A stretch of 64,000 bases of DNA from NCBI RefSeq assembly GCF_006716675.1, contig NZ_VFPM01000001.1, positions 1,612,001-1,676,000 of the forward strand, in the 5' to 3' direction. This document shows positions 7,221 to 14,343 of the stretch, piece after piece. Origin of the DNA: Humibacillus xanthopallidus. GTDB lineage: Bacteria; Actinomycetota; Actinomycetes; Actinomycetales; Dermatophilaceae. The number at the start of each line of letters is the position of its first letter. Position 1 is the stretch's first letter. Under the pieces are notes generated by a model that ran no database searches, was not told where the DNA came from, and worked only from the letters and a program-made list of their open reading frames with translations. A program made the position numbers and the translations under genes.

Positions 7221-8774
7221 CTAGCGTGTCATCGGGTCTGATGAGTAGCCGCTGGGCCAGCTCATTCTGAAGTCGTCCGCTGCGGCGTGCGTGGTGAATT
7301 CGAGCACGGAGACCTTGTGCTCGGTCAGGGCCTCGAGGACCTGCTCGGGTCGCACCCTGAAGAACTCGCGGCGTGGGTTGACCTTGTTGAGCCTCTGCTG
7401 GGCGAACTCCCGATGGAGCATGGCCTCGATGCTGACAGCGTCGTCGCTGAAGAACAGGGCGTGGACGTCGAACGTGAACGGGACGGAGGCATCTCCGAGC
7501 TCGCGGATCCGGTCCATCGGTTCCAACCGTCGTGTCATACCGATTTTGACCACGCCCTCGCCGAAGGCGCCGATGTTGGAGATGACGTAGACGTACCCGG
7601 CGCGGATGTTCGCCGCGCGGTAGTCGGCTTCCGCGATCTCGGCGTCGATCCGGTCGAGTTCGGCTTGGAGCGCGTCGGCCGCCTGGGCGTCACCGGAGTC
7701 TCGGAGCCGCTGGATCGAGTTGAGGTAGTGCGTCCGTTCCTTCTCCAACCGTTCCTTCTCGCGTTTGATCTCGGCTTCCAGTGCGCGCTGCTCCCGCAGC
7801 TCGGCCCGCCGTTCGCGGTCGAGTTCCTTCTCGGCGGCAACGGCCTGCAGGTGCCGGGACGCCAGCTCCAGCTCGCGCAACCGTAGCCAGTGGTAGTGAT
7901 CGGTCACGCTGAGATCGATCATCTGGCCCTGCTTGGCAATTTGGTCTCGGGCGGTCGACAGTCGCTTCTGCGCTGAAGCGAGGTTGCCGGCCTTGACGGT
8001 CTTGACGGCGTTCTCGGCCTCGGCGTTGTAGGCGCGGAGCATGATCCGGCTCATCTGGTTGACGAAGGTGCGGCCCTTGGCGGTGGAGTTGTTGAACGTG
8101 AAGTTCGACGTCGCGGTGATGGCGGTTCCCAGCTTGTTCGCCTGCCGTATCTGTGACCTGAAGGACTCAAGCTCTGTCGCCAGCGAGGCAGACGCCTCTG
8201 CGGGGTGCTCGAAGTCAAAAAGGCCAACCTCTTCGAGGACGAGTCGGTCGCGGTTGACGATCACCTGTTGGTCCAGCTCGCTGAGCTGGCGTCGCAGTTC
8301 AGCGACCTGATGGCGCAGCGCCTCTTCCGTCTGTCGCTGCTCGTCGATGCGGCGCTGCCGGGCGGCCATGTCCAACGCGCCCAGATCGGCCAAGATCGCT
8401 TGTAGGCGCGCCACTTCACGGGTGAGCACGGCGTACTCGCTCTGGAGCTCACTGGCGATGCGCTTCGCGTTGAACGTGGTGACCTTCATGGTCGCCGCGT
8501 GGGCAGCCGCCTCAGACAGCGGAATCGACGCTCCCGCCACGACAGCTACGGGAGCGGAGTTGGCCCCTCCGTCGTTTGCAGAGGTTCCTGACGCGACCTG
8601 ATGCCCAGACGAGGACGTGGGAGTTCCACCCTCGGGGACTGTTGCCTCAACCGGGTCGACGGACTGCGAACCGGCGCTGCTTACGTGCTCCGTCCACCTG
8701 CCACCATCCCAGTAACGGTGCTCGAACCTCCTCATCGGATCCGGATACCAACCAGCCGCCGTATTGCCCGCCAT
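7221..8774 (-). CDS. DUF2510-DUF4041-GIY-YIG (T5orf172) protein, SNIPE-like candidate phage-defence nuclease
   Basis: A 517-residue protein. An N-terminal DUF2510 motif (GWYPDP...YWDGGRWTEHV, residues 8-31) is followed by a Ser/Thr-rich linker, a coiled coil (about 97-180) and a DUF4041-like region (about 180-310; GTAITATSNFTFNNSTAKG, MSRIMLRAYNAEAENAV). A second charged coiled coil (310-385) precedes a T5orf172/Mug113 GIY-YIG-type nuclease domain (YVYVISN 394-400, KIGMTR 410-415, then Glu/His-rich IEAMLHREF and REFFRV). A frame from 8972 exists, but ATG 8774 has AAGGGAA and begins exactly at DUF2510. From memory, DUF4041 plus GIY-YIG is the architecture of SNIPE, a membrane nuclease that cuts phage DNA during injection. 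No transmembrane segment is visible here, so localisation would rest on DUF2510 or a partner. The nuclease fold is fairly sure; the defence role is inferred. Confidence 0.8.
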   Translation of the reverse strand: MAGNTAAGWYPDPMRRFEHRYWDGGRWTEHVSSAGSQSVDPVEATVPEGGTPTSSSGHQVASGTSANDGGANSAPVAVVAGASIPLSEAAAHAATMKVTTFNAKRIASELQSEYAVLTREVARLQAILADLGALDMAARQRRIDEQRQTEEALRHQVAELRRQLSELDQQVIVNRDRLVLEEVGLFDFEHPAEASASLATELESFRSQIRQANKLGTAITATSNFTFNNSTAKGRTFVNQMSRIMLRAYNAEAENAVKTVKAGNLASAQKRLSTARDQIAKQGQMIDLSVTDHYHWLRLRELELASRHLQAVAAEKELDRERRAELREQRALEAEIKREKERLEKERTHYLNSIQRLRDSGDAQAADALQAELDRIDAEIAEADYRAANIRAGYVYVISNIGAFGEGVVKIGMTRRLEPMDRIRELGDASVPFTFDVHALFFSDDAVSIEAMLHREFAQQRLNKVNPRREFFRVRPEQVLEALTEHKVSVLEFTTHAAADDFRMSWPSGYSSDPMTR

Positions 8775-8894
8775 GCATTTCCCTTTCGACTGGGTCACGC
8801 TATTCGACGCCACCAGAGAGCGCACCTCGATGAAAGGCGGCCACCACCTGGAGCGGACCCCGGCGACGCCTCCAGCACGGCAACCACGCAGGGA

Positions 8895-8913
8895 GCGCCT
8901 ATCCGCCGCGTGG
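8895..8913. repeat. Dispersed hairpin repeat, partial copy B
   Basis: GCGCCTATCCGCCGCGTGG matches the TTCCGCCGCG half of the intergenic repeat family. It lies between the DUF4041 gene start (8774) and the Ltp gene stop (9042). Confidence 0.45.
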
Positions 8914-9041
8914 TGACCATTCTGATCGCGGCCTAAGCACGCGTTGCACCACTCCGCCATGCCCGTCGGCATCTACGTCAAGGGACCATTCCGGAACTCA
9001 GTGCGCTACTCGTCGGACCGCGCCATGCCGTCTTCGGCCGG

Positions 9042-9845
9042 TCAGAGACCGACCGCCTTGACCCCATACCGGGCCTGGGCCAGAGTGAAGCCCTCGAACC
9101 TCAACTGATCGATCAGGCCACCCCGCGAGAACGCAGTGTACTCGAGGTAGTCTTTCGCTTTCTTCGCGGCCTGCTCGTTCCAATTCACCTTGATGTGGTC
9201 GACGGCGAATGTCGCGTCGGCTTTGGAGAACTGCTCGTACTGCAACTGCTCAATGAGGCCCTTGCGGGAGAACGCGGTGTACTCGAGGTAGTCCTCGGCC
9301 TTGGCGACCGCTTGTTCCTGCGACACCGTCATCGCGTTCGCTGCCTTCTCCGCCGCGGCCTCCGCTGCTGCCTTTGCGGCGGCATCCTCCGCTGCCTTCT
9401 TCTTGGCCGCCTCGTCTGCCTTCCTCTTGGCCTCTGCGTCGGCTGCGGCCTTCGCCTCTGCGTCGGCTGCGGCCTTCGCCTCTGCGTCGGCTGCGGCCTT
9501 CTCAGCGGCTGCCTGGTCGGCTGCGACCTTGTCGAGCGACGCCTGAACCGACGGGTCGACGGCCGGGAAGTTGCCCGGCTCGGAGGTGCTCGCGGCGGCG
9601 ACCGGCTCCGCGGTCGGTGTCGCGGCGGGCTGCTGCTGGCTCGTAGCACCAATCACGACGAGGACGGTCAGAATGCCCCCAGTCCACAGACCGACCTTCT
9701 TGCCTCGACTCATCTTCTTCTTGGGCGCCAGCTCCTCCGTGAGCGCAGCGCTCGAGTACGGCTGGCCCTGCGGAGGCGGAAACCCAGCCTGCGGCATGGG
9801 CTGGGTGGGCTCGGTGCCGTCGTTCTGGCCCCAGTAGTCGCTCAT
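9042..9845 (-). CDS. Membrane-anchored Ltp-repeat protein (superinfection-exclusion lipoprotein domain)
   Basis: A 267-residue protein with a Pro/Gln-rich cytoplasmic N-terminus, a basic stop (KKKMSRGKK), one transmembrane helix at 51-68, an alanine/lysine-rich helical stalk (about 100-170) and two C-terminal Ltp repeats at 175-222 and 223-267, each containing DYLEYTAFSR and G-L-I-(E/D)-Q-L. There is no lipobox; the single helix is the anchor. ATG 9845 is preceded by AGGGGA at a suitable distance. In S. thermophilus phage TP-J34, Ltp blocks phage DNA injection. Actinobacterial homologues are widespread and mostly uncharacterised. It lies next to the DUF4041 nuclease on the same strand. Fold assignment is good; exclusion of phage DNA is a hypothesis. 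Confidence 0.85.
   Translation of the reverse strand: MSDYWGQNDGTEPTQPMPQAGFPPPQGQPYSSAALTEELAPKKKMSRGKKVGLWTGGILTVLVVIGATSQQQPAATPTAEPVAAASTSEPGNFPAVDPSVQASLDKVAADQAAAEKAAADAEAKAAADAEAKAAADAEAKRKADEAAKKKAAEDAAAKAAAEAAAEKAANAMTVSQEQAVAKAEDYLEYTAFSRKGLIEQLQYEQFSKADATFAVDHIKVNWNEQAAKKAKDYLEYTAFSRGGLIDQLRFEGFTLAQARYGVKAVGL
9430..9501. repeat. Tandem 24-bp repeat x3 inside the Ltp gene
   Basis: Three perfect 24-base units starting GCCTCTGCGTCGG (9430-9453, 9454-9477, 9478-9501). They encode the repeated Ala/Lys/Glu/Asp stalk of the Ltp protein. An in-frame, length-variable stalk is plausible. Confidence 0.95.
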
Positions 9846-10439
9846 AGGTGCCATGTCCCCTGTCTTGGTGTCGTGAGTTGTTCTTGAGGACAGCACCGCT
9901 ATGTGCGCTTTCGTCCCCTCCCCCCGGACAGTCTCGGCCTACGGGGCGTTTCTGTCTCCGCTTTGGACGAATCACCCGTTCGACCTATGGGCCTCCCGCC
10001 TCAACCGACATGAGAGAGGGCGAGGACGGCCTGGCGACGGTCCAACCGGAGGTGCCCCGACCGCAGGGTGGATAGCGGGGAACCTGCCCGATCATCTCCG
10101 GCCGCAGGTCCGTGCCTGGTCGTGAGGGAACGGCACCAGCGTCAGCCGCCAGACGTCAAGGTGGCAGCATTGGGTCGGCGCGGGCCAGAGCGGCATTGGT
10201 CTTTTCGCACCTGACGGGCGTCCCCACCAAAGTGCCAACAGGTCACAAGCACTGGCGCCCTCCTCGGACGATACTCGGCGCGTTGGACGAGTGGGTGTCG
10301 GTCAGCAGGGGCTAACATCTCTCGCTCGATGGTTGACGTAGGCCACCGGTGAAGAGCCCTTCCTTGCCTCGTGCGACCATTCTCTCCTTCGAAGCAACGT
10401 GCAGAATGACCGCGCAAGTCACAGGGAGAGTCAAAGTCA
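9846..10439. other. 594-bp divergent intergenic region, no gene supported
   Basis: Lies between the minus-strand Ltp gene and the plus-strand lipoprotein gene and must carry both promoters. Short open frames on both strands have no recognisable sequence or good ribosome binding site. No clear copy of the dispersed repeat is seen; AGCGTCAGCCGCCAG near 10137 is only weakly similar. Confidence 0.5.
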
Positions 10440-10844
10440 ATGAAGTTCACAGCAGGCGTCCTTCTCTTCGCGCTCGCGCTCGCTGGTTGCGGCAAGGCAG
10501 CCGATCCCACGCGCGCGGTTCCTTCGACGACAACCGCATCAGCACCCACGCGATTTGCAGATGCTCGCGACGCTTGCGGGATCGGAAGCCAAGTAAGCGT
10601 GGACGACGGCGGTCGCACGGTCACCGTTAATGGTATCGGCAAGGACGAGATGGGCGCGTCGCTACGGATGGAGCAAACCGACTGCCTCCTGGAGAAGCTC
10701 AACGTAAGCAGTGCAGTCAAGAAGCACATGGAGACTACTCGCGCTCTTGACGGACAGCAGACCGACGAGTGGGACGGGATCAAGGCGCGTTGGACCTATC
10801 ACCCTGACGACGGACTCAATCTCATCCTGCAAGACACGCACTAG
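10440..10844 (+). CDS. Small secreted lipoprotein, function unknown
   Basis: A 134-residue orphan. The start has AGGGAG about 13 bases upstream. Residues 1-17 form a type II signal peptide ending in the lipobox LALAGC, so the protein should be lipid-anchored outside the membrane. After a Thr/Pro/Ala-rich linker comes a compact domain with two cysteines (DACGIGS and TDCLLEK) that could form a disulfide, and an acidic C-terminus. I recognise no family. It stands alone between intergenic gaps, with repeat-like elements directly 3' of it, as for most genes in this accessory stretch. Confidence 0.75.
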   Translation: MKFTAGVLLFALALAGCGKAADPTRAVPSTTTASAPTRFADARDACGIGSQVSVDDGGRTVTVNGIGKDEMGASLRMEQTDCLLEKLNVSSAVKKHMETTRALDGQQTDEWDGIKARWTYHPDDGLNLILQDTH

Positions 10845-10849
10845 TACTC

Positions 10850-10967
10850 GCAGCTGCCTTCGGCAGCAGGCAGTTCTCAGCGCCTGCCGCCCGCGGCCCC
10901 TTTTCGAACCGGTCAGCCCGGCACGTACACCGCCCGGACGGTAGACGGGGTGAGTCCTTCCGCCGCC
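10850..10967. repeat. Hairpin GCTGCCTTCGGCAGC and dispersed repeat copy D
   Basis: Immediately 3' of the lipoprotein gene, GCTGCCTTCGGCAGC (10853-10867) forms a tight hairpin, a plausible terminator. At 10951-10967, TGAGTCCTTCCGCCGCC is a clear copy of the right half of the dispersed intergenic repeat. Confidence 0.6.
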
Positions 10968-11142
10968 AGTCGACCTCCGTGGCTCTGGTCAGTGGTCCCG
11001 CTGAGCGCGGCGTCCGAGACCAGCGGCAGCCGATTCAGTTGGCGCTATGACTCTTCCCGTGGGTTCCTGTGGGTAGTAGCCTGATGGTGGAGAAGTATCC
11101 GGGATAGTGACCTTTGGCGCCGGACGAGGGGGTCGAAAGAAC

Positions 11143-11457
11143 ATGGCTGAGAGTAAGTTCCGTTTGGAGAGTTTTTCTTCGGAGGATCTCCCGGATGGAC
11201 TACAAGTGGTGAAGGAGAGTCCCGAAGGGACGAAGATTCTGGCTTACGTAGAGAACGGACGGATCACTCGTTATGAAGCGGAAGACAGTTCTGGAAACCC
11301 GCGTTCGGTCTTCCTGATGAAACAGTCGGCGCCTGCCGTCAGCGCCTCCTTGGATCTCCCCTTCTCTGGTATCTGGGACTGGGTCTGTGTACTTGACGAT
11401 GTAATGCCGTATTGCGTTCACGATTCGGCCGGACCAAAGTTCTTTCCGCCGGCTTGA
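11143..11457 (+). CDS. Hypothetical protein, AT-richer than its surroundings
   Basis: A 104-residue orphan. ATG 11143 is preceded by a purine-rich GAGGGGG region; an upstream in-frame ATG at 11107 adds only Gly/Arg residues. The protein is acidic at the N-terminus and has a central LAYVENGRITRYEAEDSSGN stretch and a C-terminal LPFSGIWDWVCVLDDVMPYC segment with two cysteines. Codon usage is visibly less GC-biased than the flanking genes (codons such as AGA, TTT and GAA), which suggests recent transfer. No family is recognised and no function is proposed. Confidence 0.6.
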   Translation: MAESKFRLESFSSEDLPDGLQVVKESPEGTKILAYVENGRITRYEAEDSSGNPRSVFLMKQSAPAVSASLDLPFSGIWDWVCVLDDVMPYCVHDSAGPKFFPPA

Positions 11458-11546
11458 CGGCCCGCGCACCCCATAGATCCGGAGGTGACAGGAGCACTCG
11501 CGCCTGAGCGGGGTATTCCTGTGCCGCAATTACGGGGATCAGCCGT

Positions 11547-11570
11547 GCGTCACCCCGCTGCCAGTCGAAC
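11547..11570. repeat. Divergent copy of the dispersed intergenic repeat
   Basis: GCGTCACCCCGCTGCCAGTCGAAC aligns with the copy at 10951 (GAGTCCTTCCGCCGCCAGTCG), with several mismatches. It lies in the gap between the orphan gene ending at 11457 and the LuxR regulator. Weak evidence by itself. Confidence 0.3.
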
Positions 11571-11652
11571 GCCCCGACGGGATCTTGAGCCCACGTCACC
11601 TGCGGCTGACAGCAGTCGGAGAGTCCAACTAGAAAATGCTGGCCACGGCAAC

Positions 11653-11700
11653 GTCGCCGTGTCGGTGGCGTCCCATGTCGCCGTGTCGGTGGCGTCCCAT
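11653..11700. repeat. Perfect 24-bp tandem duplication
   Basis: Two identical 24-base units (11653-11676 and 11677-11700, beginning GTCGCCGTGTCGG) lie immediately 3' of the LuxR-type regulator gene, which ends at 11707. Probably a non-coding slippage product. Confidence 0.9.
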
Positions 11701-11706
11701 CCCGAG

Positions 11707-12690
11707 TCAGCGTTGCGCGAGCCGCCAGCGAACCTCTGCGCGCTGCCGCACTCCGAGCTTGCGAAGGACAGCCGCGACATGTGACTTCGCAGTTGTCTCT
11801 TTGACCCCCAGAGAAGCCGCAATATCGCGATTGCTCGGTCCGTCGATACGAGCGAGAAGCTCGGCCACCTGACGTTCGCGTGGCGTGAGCGTGGCCAGGA
11901 CGTCAGGGCCTGCTGCGACGCTGGCGAGCTGCGAGAACTTGCCAAGGAGCATCGAGCACCGAGCGGTTAGCTCATGAATGACAGCACCTGGCGTCGCCGA
12001 GTTCTCGAGCGAGCTCTCCAGGACTTCCAGCGAGTGCTGCAGGCCGTGGAGCTCCTGTGCCACGAAGTTGATCAGGTCCTCGGTGGTTGACATCTCCGGA
12101 CCGCCGAGTTCGGGATAGAGCTCCGCGAGCCCCAGGCGTTCCTTCTCCGTATCGCGGTGTGAGCGAGCCAAGGCGAGTGCGCTGGCGAGCCACTCGAAGG
12201 CGCGCGCGTGCTCGTCGGTAAAGGTGTCTGGCTCGGAGCTCAGGACCGCCATGAACCCAGTAACCGGGATGTCGGAGTCAGCGTCCCAAAGGGGCGTGAC
12301 GATGGCGTCGCGGGAGGTCTCTTGCTCGTCACCGAACATGTAGCCGCGGTTGATGACGGCGCCATCATCGTCGCGGTAACGGTACGTCTTCTGGCTGGCC
12401 ATCATCCATGCGGTCAGCCCCTTGGGCCCGTAGGGAAGCACCTCGATGGGCAAAGCTTGTCCATGGTCGAAGGTGTAAGGAAAGGCGGTCATGCCCACTC
12501 CCGGCCGGATCAGCGCCACGTAGAAGCTGTCGATGCTGGCTAAGCAGTCCATCGCCACGCGAATCGCGGCGTACAGCCGGAAGTCGTCTCCTCGGGGCGC
12601 CATCGAGATGGCACGGTCGGCCAAGCGGAGCACGCGTATCGTCGAATCGCTGAAAGGGGCCAAGCCGTCGCCAGCGGAGCGTGTGGTCAC
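11707..12690 (-). CDS. GAF-like sensor plus LuxR-type HTH transcriptional regulator
   Basis: A 327-residue cytoplasmic regulator. Residues about 15-175 look like a GAF sensor fold (LYAAIRVAMDCLASIDSFYV, RPGVGMTAFPYTF, DAIVTPLWDADSDIPVTGFM). A linker helix follows, and the C-terminus (about 265-325) is a LuxR/NarL HTH: LTPRERQVAELLARIDGPSN, RDIAASLGVKETTAKSHVAA, VLRKLGVRQRAEV. There is no phospho-receiver domain, so it probably responds directly to a small molecule or redox signal. It is a single gene with no partner in the accessory region; its targets are unknown. Confidence 0.85.
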   Translation of the reverse strand: MTTRSAGDGLAPFSDSTIRVLRLADRAISMAPRGDDFRLYAAIRVAMDCLASIDSFYVALIRPGVGMTAFPYTFDHGQALPIEVLPYGPKGLTAWMMASQKTYRYRDDDGAVINRGYMFGDEQETSRDAIVTPLWDADSDIPVTGFMAVLSSEPDTFTDEHARAFEWLASALALARSHRDTEKERLGLAELYPELGGPEMSTTEDLINFVAQELHGLQHSLEVLESSLENSATPGAVIHELTARCSMLLGKFSQLASVAAGPDVLATLTPRERQVAELLARIDGPSNRDIAASLGVKETTAKSHVAAVLRKLGVRQRAEVRWRLAQR

Positions 12691-12862
12691 AGTGGCCAGT
12701 CAACCTGCATTCTGCCGACCGGTCGAGCGTAGCCACCATCATTATTCGGAGGATGCCCCTGCCCACCCGTTGGCGAATGGGCGCCGAGTGCCCGGCGCTT
12801 CATTCTGGGATTGAGCGGCCTGATGCGCTAGGGCTGGGCCACCCGCACGGGAGGAGAGTTGG

Positions 12863-13249
12863 ATGAACGTTCGAAAACTGGCTGCAGGGGCGCTCGCGGC
12901 CGGCGCCATTCTGGCGGCGAGCGCAGCACCCGCGCAAGCGGCCAACGCTTGTTGCTGGCAGGTCGACTGGGGTCGCACCGGCGGGACCGGCGTCGCGTAT
13001 CGGAACGCGCCCGCCATCTCGGCGAAGACCGGCGCGTATGGGCTTCCAGCAGGGGCAACTGTTGGCTTGTGGTGCTGGTCGTACGGCGACCGGGTTGGCC
13101 CGAACGGCAACAGCCTCTGGTGGCATATCGACGCCTTCGATGGCCGTGGGGACTTCTGGGTCGCGGATCACTACCTGACGACCCCCGCCCCGAACGGCAG
13201 GCCGACGCTGACGGGCAACTGTCCTGGGGCCGACGAGACGCCAAATTGA
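12863..13249 (+). CDS. Secreted SH3b-like small protein
   Basis: A 128-residue protein with a strong ribosome site (GGGAGGAG) and a classical Sec signal peptide (MNVRKLAAGALAAGAILAAS, cleavage after APAQA). The mature part has paired cysteines (ACCW, LWCW, GNC) and a pattern of YRNAP, GLPAGATVGLWCWSYG, WWHID and GDFWVADHYL. That is typical of small bacterial SH3-like (SH3b) modules that bind peptidoglycan or simply form exported scaffolds. It stands alone, with a repeat copy 3' of it. The domain call is by pattern only; the role is unknown. Confidence 0.75.
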   Translation: MNVRKLAAGALAAGAILAASAAPAQAANACCWQVDWGRTGGTGVAYRNAPAISAKTGAYGLPAGATVGLWCWSYGDRVGPNGNSLWWHIDAFDGRGDFWVADHYLTTPAPNGRPTLTGNCPGADETPN

Positions 13250-13589
13250 CGCAGACGGAAGGTTTCCTGTGCGTCGCGCTGCCCCCGATGACGATCCGGG
13301 AGGGGGCGGGGCGGTTTGGAGCATTCCGCCGCGTGCCGACCTCATGCTTGCGAGTCCCACTCCGGAAATAGCCGGCTCTAGGGGCCTCCCACTGACGTCG
13401 ACGACTCTGGCGGGGTCTGCACCCCGATCGCCTCCGGAGACCGCGGGGTGAGCGCGGCGGGTCGGGCCGTCGGATTCGTTGGGGGGTGTTGCCCTGGATG
13501 ACAGGAGTGACCGCCTTCGTTACGAAGACGTGTCTCACCACTCACCCAGAGGGCGTTCATCTCAGCGACGGATTCGCTAACCTGCGCGC
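13250..13589. other. 340-bp intergenic region with dispersed repeat copy E
   Basis: No gene is supported here. CATTCCGCCGCGTGCCG at 13322-13338 is a copy of the right half of the dispersed repeat. Just before the next gene, TAACCT six bases ahead of ATG 13590 looks like a -10 element of a leaderless transcript. Confidence 0.55.
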
Positions 13590-13925
13590 ATGATTACGCG
13601 TCGCGGTTGGGTTTGGATATTGGGATTGCTGGGAGCGGCGTCGATCGCCTGGGGGTTTCGCCTGCAGAGCAACGCGAACTTCGACAACGCCGTCCGCGGG
13701 TACCTCGGTGTTCGTGAGCGCGGTACGGCGGCTCCCTGGGTCTTCGGCATTCTGGGGGCCGTGCTGCTTGTTATTGCCCTCGGCATCGTGATTGCCGGTT
13801 CTCGCCAGCAGGTGACTACGACCATCCCAATGGGATGGCACGACCATCCCGACGACCCGACGAAACTGCGCTACCACGATGGAAACTCCTGGACCAATAG
13901 GACTGCTGACAAGACTGCGCAGTAG
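13590..13925 (+). CDS. Small two-helix membrane protein with DUF2510-like tail
   Basis: A 111-residue protein with two transmembrane helices (WVWILGLLGAASIAWGF near the N-terminus, then VFGILGAVLLVIALGIVIAG). The C-terminal MGWHDHPDDPTKLRYHDGNS...WTNRTAD is a degenerate DUF2510 motif (GWYxDP...RYWDGxxWT). The TAACCT box six bases upstream of ATG suggests leaderless expression. DUF2510 modules occur on many uncharacterised actinobacterial membrane proteins, and the DUF4041 protein at 7221-8774 carries one too. Function is unknown; a membrane-associated accessory role is the most that can be said. Confidence 0.75.
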   Translation: MITRRGWVWILGLLGAASIAWGFRLQSNANFDNAVRGYLGVRERGTAAPWVFGILGAVLLVIALGIVIAGSRQQVTTTIPMGWHDHPDDPTKLRYHDGNSWTNRTADKTAQ

Positions 13926-14343
13926 GGCACGAGTTGGGCGAGGTGGTCAACCGAGAGTCGCCGGAAAGTCCCGGTGTCAATAGTCGCGACTGGCAGCTGG
14001 CGGCTTCCACAGCACCGGCATGGGCAACGTGCTCGACGGCGACGACCTCGACCAAGTCAGCGAAGCGACGCGTGTGCGTCTCATCGTCGCGAGTCGGGCG
14101 GCGCACAGCAGCACCGAGTTAGGACTGGCGCACTGGAGAATGACGCGTTGACCCCTTCTGGAGGCGCCGACTGCCCACTTCACCTCGCCGCCCGTCCTTT
14201 TCGCACCACCCGCAGATCGGCTACCGAGCACCCGTCCCGGTTGAGCGCCTTCTGCTCGCCGTTCCGTCAGCCGGGTGGGCCCTAGCTGAGTCTGCTTGAG
14301 CGCAGAGTGGACTCGACCACCAGTGCTACAAAACTCTGCTGCA
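13926..14343. other. 418-bp intergenic region, no gene supported
   Basis: Lies between convergent genes (the DUF2510 membrane protein and the KAP NTPase). The open frames present are short and compositionally poor. CTCGCCGCCCGTCCTTTTCG near 14185 is a weak relative of the dispersed repeat. No clear terminator hairpin was found. Confidence 0.4.

Noticed and set aside
8935..8975. Minus-strand segment ATGGCGGAGTGGTGCAACGC resembling the D-arm start of a tRNA-Leu
   Set aside because: No anticodon arm, T loop or acceptor-stem pairing follows; not a tRNA.
9430..9501. Three tandem 24-bp units considered as a CRISPR-like array
   Set aside because: No spacers; the units are in frame within a coding Ala/Lys-rich stalk.
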